A DNA stretch of 64,000 nucleotides. It comes from Bacilli bacterium. GTDB taxonomy: Bacteria; Bacillota_I; Bacilli_A; RFN20; CAG-826. The stretch is from NCBI GenBank assembly GCA_016296775.1, contig JAEDIE010000002.1, positions 15,364 through 79,363 on the forward strand, read 5' to 3'. A program made the translations under genes and the position numbers. This document shows positions 57,041-64,000 of the stretch, in pieces. The notes beneath the pieces are model-generated. The model saw only the letters and a program-made list of their open reading frames with translations, did no database searches and was not told the DNA's origin. Every line of letters starts with the position of its first letter. The stretch's first letter is position 1.

Positions 57041-57053
57041 GTAGGTGATAGCA

Positions 57054-57659
57054 ATGACTAATTTAGAACTTATTGAAAAAATAATTAATTCAAACAAAGG
57101 ATTCATTACAAGAAAAGAAATCAATGAAAATGGAATACCTTCATTTTTTCTATACGATTATGTTAAGAAGAATAACCTAATTAAATATGGAACTGGGTTT
57201 TATGCGAGAAATGATTGGATAAAAGATGATTACTTAATTTTTCAATATCTATATCCAAAATATATTTTCTCATTCTATAGCGCGGCATATTTACACGGAT
57301 TAGGTGATTATAACCCTCCGTTTTTAGATGTAACTGGTCCAAAAAACTATCGTCCTTTTCCATTACCAAAAAATGGAATAATTGTTCATACTGATACACT
57401 CAAAGAAACATATACTATTGGAATAACTAAAGTAGAAACAATTTTTGGTAATAAGATTAAAGTTTATGATATGGAGAAAACAGTATGTGATTTTATTAAA
57501 AATAGAAAGAAAATTGATTCTGAATCATTTGTTAAATGTGTAAATCTATACAAAAAGAGAATTGACAAAAATGTGAATAACTTAATGAAATACGCAAAAA
57601 TAATGGGAATCGAAGATGAAGTATTTAGCCTTATGGAGGTCTTACTAAATGAAGATTAA
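57054..57659 (+). CDS. abiEi: AbiEi-type antitoxin/transcriptional regulator
   Basis: About 201 residues from ATG 57054, which follows an AGGTGA Shine-Dalgarno; a GTG three codons upstream is less likely. The N-terminal winged helix (IEKIINSNKGFITRKEINENG) is followed by the AbiEi domain: YIFSFYSAAYLHGLGDY, then KIKVYDMEKTVCDFIKNR. It neutralises AbiEii and represses its own operon. It overlaps abiEii by 11 bases. Confidence 0.88.
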   Translation: MTNLELIEKIINSNKGFITRKEINENGIPSFFLYDYVKKNNLIKYGTGFYARNDWIKDDYLIFQYLYPKYIFSFYSAAYLHGLGDYNPPFLDVTGPKNYRPFPLPKNGIIVHTDTLKETYTIGITKVETIFGNKIKVYDMEKTVCDFIKNRKKIDSESFVKCVNLYKKRIDKNVNNLMKYAKIMGIEDEVFSLMEVLLNED

Positions 57660-58491
57660 TAAAAATTCTTTGCAAGCAAGAGTTCAAAATCTTTCTACTC
57701 AAAAAGGAGTGCCTTCAAACGTAATATTGCAAAATTATTTCTTTGATGCATTCATAAAAAGGCTTGCTTGTTCTAAATATTCACAAAATTTTATTTTTAA
57801 AGGTGGTTTTTTGCTTTCAACAAGTTTAGGTATTGATTATCGTTCGACAATGGATATAGACTTCTTACTTTCAAAATTATCGTTAGAAAAAGATAAAATC
57901 GAAAAAGTGTTTAAAGAGATAATTTCGATTGATGTCGATGATTTAGTGATATTTGAGTTTAATAAAATATCTAATATCAGGGAAAATGATCAATATGGTG
58001 GATTCAATATTACATTAACTGGGAAACTAGAAAATATAAAAGTTCCTGTAAACATAGATGTAGCAACTGGAGATCCTATCACTCCTTCTTCTGTTTTATA
58101 TACATACAAGTGTATGTTCGATGAAGAAACCATAAATTTCCAATCATATAATTACGAGACTATAATTTCTGAAAAATTACAAACAGTATTATCTAGAAGT
58201 ATTACAAATAGTAGAAGCAAGGACTTCTATGACTTATATATTATTACTAAGCTAAAATATGAGAACATAAATAAAGACTTACTTTTCTCTGCATTCCAAA
58301 ATACATGCAAATATAGAAATACTTATTTCTCAAAGGAAACTGCAATTCAAACAATATCAGCTCTTTCGAATGACAAAAATATATTACTTAGGTGGGATGC
58401 TTATACAAGAAAAAACAAGTTTGCTCATGACATAAAATTTTTAAATGTAATTGAAACCATAAATAGTCTTATTAATATCGTATATAAATAG
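57649..58491 (+). CDS. abiEii: AbiEii nucleotidyltransferase toxin
   Basis: 280 residues. The nucleotidyltransferase core reads FKGGFLLSTSLGI then STMDIDFLL, with the GG/S and DxD catalytic motifs. EKLQTVLSRSITNSRSKDFYDLY matches the conserved second half of the AbiEii/AbiGii family. Type IV toxin-antitoxin systems of this kind give abortive infection against phages, and some toxins transfer nucleotides to tRNA. It is intact, unlike the genes on either side. Confidence 0.9.
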   Translation: MKINKNSLQARVQNLSTQKGVPSNVILQNYFFDAFIKRLACSKYSQNFIFKGGFLLSTSLGIDYRSTMDIDFLLSKLSLEKDKIEKVFKEIISIDVDDLVIFEFNKISNIRENDQYGGFNITLTGKLENIKVPVNIDVATGDPITPSSVLYTYKCMFDEETINFQSYNYETIISEKLQTVLSRSITNSRSKDFYDLYIITKLKYENINKDLLFSAFQNTCKYRNTYFSKETAIQTISALSNDKNILLRWDAYTRKNKFAHDIKFLNVIETINSLINIVYK

Positions 58492-58538
58492 TAAACTTCA
58501 GATAAATAAATTACCTCAATCATTTATCTGACTGAAGC

Positions 58539-58886
58539 TTAGATTGCTAATTTTATCTCTTTACCATTTCTTAGTACAAAGAGTACGAATCCATCATGAG
58601 TCACAATCAATTTTTGAATTATTTTATTGAATAATGATTCATCAAATTGAAGTGGTAATTCTTTGGTCTTCTTAAGCGTTTCTATGAAAGAAGTGATGGC
58701 GATGAATTTTGTTTTCCTCATCTCATTTTCTTCTATAAGACTATTGTATCTACTTTCAGCATCATTATGTCTTTTTACTAATGACTCATATTCATCTAGA
58801 TATGCTTCATGAGACACGGATGAATCAGTAGCTTTTTCCATATGCTTTTTGATTAATTCATCGATTATTTTGATTTCATCTTCAAC
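58539..58886 (-). pseudogene. C-terminal remnant of a large serine recombinase
   Basis: About 116 codons of open frame on the minus strand; the frame is stopped by TAA at 58887-58889. The piece has the coiled-coil then beta tail of large serine recombinases: EYESLVKRHNDAESRYNSLI, EENEMRKTKFIAI, a SFIETLKKTKELPLQFDE helix and IVTHDGFVLFVLRNGKEIKLA. The catalytic Ser domain and zinc-ribbon domain are missing. It is probably the leftover integrase of the element bounded by the 208-bp repeats. Confidence 0.7.
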
Positions 58887-58929
58887 TTATTTAATTTAGA
58901 GTGAATTGTATCTTAAAACTTAGATGATA

Positions 58930-59137
58930 CATCTTTAATAAGTTAGGTGATACGTATAATCGTATTGCCTTTTTTCTTGCTTTTATAACACTTTTTGCTC
59001 ATTTATATATGTTAACGATTTGAAATGGTGGTCTAGCTTCATTTTGGATTCTTTCATCAACTCATCTAATGGATAGAATGAAGAAAATATCGCCCTAAAA
59101 CGAAATGATTTAAAGATAAGATGAGGTAAAATCGTTA
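58930..59137. repeat. 208-bp direct repeat, copy 2
   Basis: Gapless counterpart of 56647-56854. The first 95 bases are nearly identical, with the tmRNA terminator repeated at 58945-58975. The middle is more diverged, and the last part is again close. No tmRNA body precedes it, so copy 2 is the duplicated end, not a second tmRNA. On the minus strand both copies hold a similar frame ending in KSLTY.N; copy 1 has a stop where copy 2 is open. The whole stretch 58887-59271 holds no gene. Confidence 0.85.
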
Positions 59138-59222
59138 TATGACTTAGTAAAATTTGTATCAGCATCCCTGCTTTAATTTATACATTTCAAACATCTAAAA
59201 AAATATACCCAACCACTGATAA

Positions 59223-59256
59223 TATTCCCAAGTTTCATATAATATTATTGGGAATA
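59223..59256 (+). promoter_or_regulatory. Promoter with inverted repeat before the AlbA-type gene
   Basis: TATTCCCAA (59223-59231) and TTGGGAATA (59248-59256) are perfect inverted arms flanking a -10 TATAAT (59238-59243). The right arm extends to TTGGGAATAAA, the same 11-mer that occurs three times as tandem repeats inside the 3' part of the gene (60426-60461). This suggests autoregulation by the DNA-binding product. Confidence 0.6.
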
Positions 59257-59271
59257 AAAGGAGACTTCTTT

Positions 59272-60656
59272 ATGAATTTAAAAGAAATAATTGAAGAACT
59301 TTGCTCATATGAGTTTGAAAAAGAATGGTTTGAGTTCAAGGAAAATTTTGATAATGATGATGAACTAGGAGAATACATATCTGCTCTATCAAATTGTGCC
59401 GCTTATTGTGGGAAAAAGTATGCCTATTTTATATGGGAATAAATGATAAAACACATAATTTAGTTGGAACCACATATAATTTTGATAAAAATGCCAAAAA
59501 TGGAGAGCCTTTAAAACATTACCTTGAAAGAAAATTATCTAACAATGTTTTTATAGATTTTAATGAAGTTTATTATCAAGAGAAAAGGCTTGTTGTACTA
59601 GTCATTAGTGCTGCAAAAACAATTCCTGTTGATTGGGATGGGCAACGATTTATTAGAGTTGGATCTAGCAAGACAAAAATATCAAAATTTCCAGAAAGAG
59701 AAGTTTATTTATTTAGAGTTTTAAGAGAAGGTTTACCTACTATAGAAAATACACCATCTAAATATCAAGATTTAACTTTTAATAAACTTTTTGGGTATTA
59801 TGGTTCAAAAGGAATTATTCTTAAAGATCAAACATTTAAGAAAAATCTTGGTTTATTAACAGAAGAGGGAAAATATAATATTCAAGCTCAGTTACTTTCC
59901 GATAATTCTTATATTCCATTAAGAGTATCAATATTTGACGGAGAAACAAAAGCCTCAAATTTATTTTCTGTTAGAGAATTTGGTTATAATTGTTTACTTT
60001 ATTCTTTAGATGAATTATTAAGATATGGAGATGTTTTAAACATTATACAAGCAGATGAAAGAAATCGAATTGTTGAGAGAAAAGAAGTTTCATTATTTGA
60101 AAGCAAAGCCTTTAATGAAGCAATAATTAATGCAATTTTACATAATAAATGGATTGAAGGTAATGAGCCAATGATTTCAGTTTTTTCAAATAGAATTGAA
60201 ATATTATCTAGAGGTTCTCTTGCTCCAACACAAACAATTGAAGGTTTTTTCTTGGGCGAATCGGTCCCTGTTAATGAGAAATTATCTGATATTTTCTTGC
60301 AATAGCATATCAGCGAAAAATCAGGTAGAGGCGTACCAAAAATAATTGAAACGTATGGAAAAGAATGCATAGAATTTAGAAAGAATTCCATAGTTGTTAA
60401 GATTCCTTTTAATTGGATAAATGTGGTTGGGAATAAAGTTGGGAATAAAGTTGGGAATAAAAAAGAACTTACAAATAATAGAACAATAATACTAAAAGAA
60501 ATAATAAATAATCCTAATGTTACTGCAATTCAACTTGCTAATATTTTATGTATTAGCGAAACTGCTGTAGATAATAATTTAAAATTTTTGAAGAAAAATG
60601 GTTATATAAAGAGAAACGGATCAAATAAAACAGGATATTGGGAAGTAATTAAATAA
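59272..60656 (+). pseudogene. AlbA_2/schlafen-domain ATP-binding transcriptional regulator (COG2865), frameshifted and interrupted
   Basis: Start ATG 59272 after AAAGGAGA. The N-terminus (MNLKEIIEELC... FEKEWFEFKENF) leads into the AlbA_2 domain. A lost G in GGG at 59435-59437 shifts the frame before GINDKTHNLVGTTYNFD. A second defect, TAG at 60303-60305, breaks FLQ-HISEKSGRGVPKI, where family members have Leu. The last part has three VGNK repeats and a winged helix (TAIQLANILCISETAVDNNLKFLKKNGYI). Such proteins are phage- or metabolism-linked regulators. Two lesions in a single gene make a pseudogene likely. Confidence 0.75.
60426..60461 (+). repeat. Three tandem 12-bp repeats GTTGGGAATAAA in the AlbA-type gene
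   Basis: Copies at 60426-60437, 60438-60449 and 60450-60461 are identical and encode VGNK three times. The 11-mer TTGGGAATAAA matches the right arm of the promoter inverted repeat at 59248-59258. Confidence 0.85.
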
Positions 60657-60690
60657 ATTTGAATTTATAAGTTAACTTGAGGAAAAATAA

Positions 60691-61014
60691 ATGATTGGTA
60701 ACAAGGTAAAAGTTATAATAGATAGGCCATTAGGAACATTTCAGCCAAAGCATAATGATATTTTTTATACAGTCAATTATGCCTATATTGAAGGAGTATT
60801 TGCACCTGATGGTGAAGAACAAGACGCGTATGTGTTAGGAGTGAACAAGCCATTAAAAGAATTTGAAGGAGTAATATTTGCTATAATTCATAGAATAAAT
60901 GATGTTGAAGATAAATGGATAGTTGCACCGGAAGGCATTGAATTTAAGAAAGAGGAAATAATTAAACAAGTAGAATTTCAAGAAAAATTTTTTGATTTTG
61001 AAATTGTAATGTGA
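60691..61014 (+). CDS. Small inorganic-pyrophosphatase-like protein
   Basis: 107 residues with TTGAGGAAAAATAA before the ATG. It resembles the core strands of soluble family I pyrophosphatase: VKVIIDRPLGT, FYTVNYAYIEGVFAPDGEEQDAYVLG (the GxxxxDGEexDayvlG block with metal-binding acidic residues) and VAPEG. Full pyrophosphatases are about 175 residues, so this is a short stand-alone relative of uncertain activity. It lies between two pseudogenes and ends in TGA. Confidence 0.7.
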   Translation: MIGNKVKVIIDRPLGTFQPKHNDIFYTVNYAYIEGVFAPDGEEQDAYVLGVNKPLKEFEGVIFAIIHRINDVEDKWIVAPEGIEFKKEEIIKQVEFQEKFFDFEIVM

Positions 61015-61034
61015 CAGGTTAAGAACGATTTAAC

Positions 61035-61053
61035 TTGCTATATTCTATAGCAA
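61035..61053. repeat. Inverted repeat whose arms equal the LacI operator half-sites
   Basis: TTGCTATA-TTC-TATAGCAA. The two 8-mers are identical to the outer arms of the operator at 33744-33763, but the spacer is 3 nt rather than 4 and the central CG is missing. No promoter elements are evident. It could be a weak hairpin or a coincidence. Confidence 0.4.
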
Positions 61054-61220
61054 AATAGGGTGTTTTCAAAAAACTAAAGTATTACGTGCTCAAGAAAGAC
61101 ATAGAAGGAAAGAAGTAGAAGGATTTTATATAGCAATTTATATGGTAATTATTTTTTAATATGGTTTAATTGAAACTCAAAAAACTGGAAAATTCAAATA
61201 AATTGCGAAATGATGACAAC

Positions 61221-62473
61221 ATGATAAAAAGAGATTTTTATTTAAATCAATTAATTTCCAAAAGACATTCTTCTAAAATAAAGAAAATTACAGGATTAAG
61301 AAGATCTGGGAAATCATACTTATTATCACGTATTTACAAAGAATATTTAATAAAAGATGGCGTAAAAGAAAATCAAATAATAATCATTGAATTAGATGAT
61401 GAGAAAAATGATGAGTTGTTGGAAAAGGGAATCTTAGAAAGTATATTGAAAATATAGCTAATGATAGTCAACTCCAATAATATATTTTTATTGATGAAGT
61501 TCAACTAGCTAATGATTTTGTTAGAGCCATTAATTCTTTAAATAAACATGAAAATTATGATATTTATATTACTGGAAGTAATTCCAAGTTTTTATCAAAA
61601 GATATAAATGACGAATTCAAAGATCGAGGAAGTGAAATTAATGTTAGACCGCTTTCATTTTCTGAATTCTATGATGCATATAAAAAAGATAAAAGATTTG
61701 CACTATAAGAGTATCTGCGATATGGTGGAATGCCAGGATTGTTTGAAGAAGAAACAGATTTATCAAAAGAAAAATACTTAGAAAACTTGATGAAAAAAGT
61801 ATATATCGATGATATTAAAAGAAACATCAATACGGAACTAGTTGATGAATTATCAGCGACCGTTGATGCGTTATGCTCTATTACAGGTAATTTAACAAAT
61901 CCTTTAAATATGACAAATTATCTTGCTAGTGAGAAAAGGATTAAAATTGATAATGAGACAGTAACTCGTTTTTTTAAAGGTATAAAGAATGCTTTTTTGT
62001 TCGATCAAGTTAAAAGATTTAATATAAGAGGTAAAAAATATTTAAACACTCCATCTAAATTTTATTGTCAAGACATAGGATTAAGAAATATTAGAATTAA
62101 TTTTAGAGAACCTAAACAAGGATTCTTAATAGAAAATACGGTTTATAACGAATTGATGACTAGGGGTTACAGGGTTGATGTGGGATTTTTAGAACAAAAG
62201 AAAAAGAATAAAGAAGGAAAATATGTATATGTGCAATCTGAAGTGGATTTTATTGCAAGGATGTCAAGCAAAGAATACTATATTCAGATTATGGATGAAA
62301 TACCTGCTGGGAAGCATTTGAATAATGAATATGATGCATTATTATCTGTTCCAGGATCATTTAAAAAAATTATGGTTATTAATAAACCGATTATGTACTA
62401 TACCAACGAAATGGGAATTTTAGTTATATCATTAGAAGATTTTTTATTAAATAAAGATAGTTTAAATCTATAA
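61221..62473 (+). pseudogene. AAA ATPase of the DUF4143/COG1373 type, decayed
   Basis: The start MIKRDFYLNQLISKR is followed by the P-loop GLRRSGKSYLL. The frame shifts near 61436-61450, since KYIENIAND continues in another frame. It then has TAA at 61478 before YIFIDEVQ (Walker B) and TAA at 61706 inside FAL-EYLRYGGMPG. The rest (GGMPGLFEEETD to KDSLNL) is open and includes the DUF4143 nuclease-like end. Family members are ATPases of unknown target common in gut bacteria. Three lesions make it non-functional as one protein. An earlier in-frame ATG at 61170 is less likely. Confidence 0.75.
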
Positions 62474-62938
62474 CATTAATGAGATTTTATATATTTTGTC
62501 TGATACTTCAAAAAACGAAAGGTGTTTGCTTTTTGTATTAAAATGGTTCATCTTTTCCATATTGAAACAATGGGTTTGACATAATAACAAGCGAAGTTTG
62601 TTTTAGATCAAGCTTTTTAATATCTATTTAAAGCGTTTGAAGTTCCGAATTTGATAGTTGAATGAACTATATTATCACAAAATCATGAGCTGTTAGGAAA
62701 AATTTATGATTATGTTTCGTTTTTTAAAAAGTGTTTAAAAACTGAAAAAGTCAACCTCAAAATGATCTTTCGAGAGTGTAGCCAAAACTTTATCTAAATT
62801 AGAAAGGACAAGTTTTTGTTTGTGCTCCTTTTATGGCATTTTCAGTTTGACATTTTTAATGAATAAGAGAAATTTTTAAAAATAGTTGCTAAATCATATG
62901 TTATTTGATAATTTTTAAATTAAATAAAGGTAAGAATT
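62474..62938. other. 465-bp stretch without a recognised gene
   Basis: No open frame above about 60 codons. The minus strand has stop-broken protein-like text (for example HKQKLVLSNLDKVLATLSKDHFEVDFF around 62740-62840, then further pieces near 62510-62640), which suggests a decayed coding sequence, possibly a transposase. I cannot name the family. Confidence 0.4.
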
Positions 62939-63427
62939 ATGTATAACGAAACAAAGCATAAGAAGGTAAAATTGATATTAAGAATAATTGGTTTTTCATT
63001 GATCGGATTATCAATAATTGGAGCTATATTATTAATTATTTTCTACAATAAAATAGAATTTATATTACAACCATTATTTATATTTTTAACTATCTTACCA
63101 GCTTTTATATCAATTCCATTATTATTTTTATCTTTTGCTTCTAATATTGGAAAATATGGTGCTAAAGAATCAGCAATAGTTCAAAAGCAATTTTTAAAAG
63201 ACATGACAAAAGATAGTAAAGAGTTTAGCAAGGAAATATCAAGTGGAGTAAAAGAAGGAATGGAGAGTAAAGGAATTATTTGTCCTTTCTGTAAACATCA
63301 AAATGCATTGGATGCTAAATATTGTGATGAATGTGGATCTTCTTTAACAAAAAGATGTTCTAAATGTAATCAAATAAATGATATAGATGCCAAGTTTTGC
63401 AAAAAATGTGGAAACAAATTAGATTAA
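62939..63427 (+). CDS. Membrane protein with double zinc ribbon
   Basis: 162 residues. Two adjacent TM helices (about residues 12-32 and 38-60), a charged middle segment (KDMTKDSKEFSKEISSGVKEGMES), and a C-terminal double zinc ribbon: CPFCKHQNALDAKYCDECG and CSKCNQINDIDAKFCKKCG. These are two CxxC-x(n)-CxxC modules. The start follows TAAGGTAAGAATT, a weak Shine-Dalgarno. Function is not known; such proteins are common in Bacillota. Confidence 0.75.
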   Translation: MYNETKHKKVKLILRIIGFSLIGLSIIGAILLIIFYNKIEFILQPLFIFLTILPAFISIPLLFLSFASNIGKYGAKESAIVQKQFLKDMTKDSKEFSKEISSGVKEGMESKGIICPFCKHQNALDAKYCDECGSSLTKRCSKCNQINDIDAKFCKKCGNKLD

Positions 63428-63455
63428 AAAATATATTAAATCCCACTTATTTTTA

Positions 63456-64000
63456 TTAAGGTAACATTTTATTCATTGTTTTATAAAGATCATACCAATC
63501 AGGTTTTTCTAAAATTATTGATATTCCATCAATACATTCTTTTACATGTTTAATATTTATAGCTCCAGTAATAACTCTTAAATTAGAACCTAATGATAAA
63601 ATAAAACTAGTAGCAATACTACATTTACTAGTAGTGTATTTAGTAGCTAATTCATCTAGCTTTTTATTTATTAAAGGATATCTTTTTGAATCAAAGATAT
63701 TTCCTTCGAAGAAACCAACTAAGAAAGGCGACCAAGCCTGAAGAATAATACTTTTTCTTTTTAAATAGAAATAAGTATCATTAGTATGACTTATTCCTTC
63801 ATCATTGGACATATTAAAATTTAAACCTTCTTCTAGAAGTCTAGTATGTCCTAAACCAAGTTGAATTTGATTAATAACTATTTTTTCATCTAATTCCTCA
63901 TTTAAATATTCAATCATCTCTTTAGAGAAGTTACTAACTCCAAAATAGTGGACTTTTCCTGCTGTTTTTAATTCTTTAAAAGCTTTAGCAATCTCTTTAT
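63456..64000 (-). CDS. Aldo/keto reductase, C-terminal part (runs off the window)
   Basis: The open frame continues through the window edge on the minus strand. Read in gene order it has AKAFKELKTAGKVHYFGVSNFS, the signature of the aldo/keto reductase NADPH-dependent family, then QIQLGLGHTRLL, IILQAWSPFL and the C-terminal GAINIKHVKECIDG. It resembles the YdhF group of oxidoreductases. The internal ATG at 63917 is within the signature, so it is not the start. Confidence 0.85.
   Translation of the reverse strand, partial: KEIAKAFKELKTAGKVHYFGVSNFSKEMIEYLNEELDEKIVINQIQLGLGHTRLLEEGLNFNMSNDEGISHTNDTYFYLKRKSIILQAWSPFLVGFFEGNIFDSKRYPLINKKLDELATKYTTSKCSIATSFILSLGSNLRVITGAINIKHVKECIDGISIILEKPDWYDLYKTMNKMLP

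Noticed and set aside
58499..58537. Inverted repeat (CAGATAAAT/ATTTATCTG) after abiEii as a terminator
   Set aside because: A stem is visible but no T-run follows in either direction, so I did not list it as a terminator.

Overview
The window is about 64 kb of very AT-rich chromosome centred on a replication origin. Its gene order (gyrB-recF-yaaA-dnaN-dnaA, origin, rpmH-rnpA-yidC-jag-mnmE) is that of Bacillota and Mollicutes. UGA is a normal stop: rpmH, rsmA and mfd end in it and Trp is UGG, so this is not a code-4 mycoplasma. Core clusters are unusually condensed: pth-mfd-rqcP-tilS-ftsH-dusB-lysS has no divIC, hprT or sporulation genes, and dnaB is followed directly by walJ and rlmH without walRK. 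I infer an uncultured, genome-reduced gut Bacillus-class lineage (RF39, Acholeplasma or Erysipelotrichia-like). That is an inference from gene order and base composition, not from a database match.

Layout. Positions 1-4297 (minus): gyrB start, recF, yaaA, dnaN, dnaA. 4298-4731: oriC with a dense DnaA-box cluster. 4732-12015 (plus): rpmH, rnpA, yidC, jag, mnmE, tatD, rnmV, rsmA, ispE, closed by a terminator. 12123-21099: ppdK (minus), an FGGY sugar kinase (plus), and a TetR-controlled heterodimeric ABC exporter (minus). 21205-32614 (plus): pth, mfd, rqcP, tilS, ftsH, dusB, lysS, rpsF, ssb, rpsR. 32710-33699: a relic ORF and a PHP phosphatase.

33791-49460 is a single-direction polysaccharide-utilisation operon. 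It encodes two surface GH43 lipoproteins, a sugar-binding lipoprotein, two permeases, an ATPase, two Big_2 lipoproteins with large paralogous C-terminal regions, a cytoplasmic GH36 alpha-galactosidase, a cytoplasmic GH43, an acetyl-esterase-like lipoprotein and a LacI regulator. A perfect 20-bp palindrome with a central CG overlaps the promoter. The proposed logic is: surface enzymes and Big_2 proteins bind and trim an acetylated, arabinose- or xylose- and galactose-decorated plant glycan, the ABC importer takes up oligomers, cytoplasmic enzymes finish them, and LacI senses a product.

49589-55056 returns to core genes: gdpP, rplI, dnaB, walJ, rlmH and one unknown. 55119-56159 is a membrane protein on the minus strand. 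The tmRNA gene (56285-56648) marks the start of an accessory region. A 208-bp repeat begins at the tmRNA CCA end and recurs at 58930. Between the copies lie an AbiEi/AbiEii toxin-antitoxin pair and the C-terminal stump of a large serine recombinase. Beyond it are a decayed AlbA-type regulator pseudogene with matching promoter and intragenic repeats, a pyrophosphatase-like small protein, a decayed ATPase pseudogene, a 465-bp stretch without recognised features, a zinc-ribbon membrane protein and the end of an aldo/keto reductase.

Regulatory points I regard as best supported are three probable leaderless starts (FGGY kinase, tetR, pth), a probable AUU start for mfd, the LacI operator, and the TetR operator overlapping its own -35.
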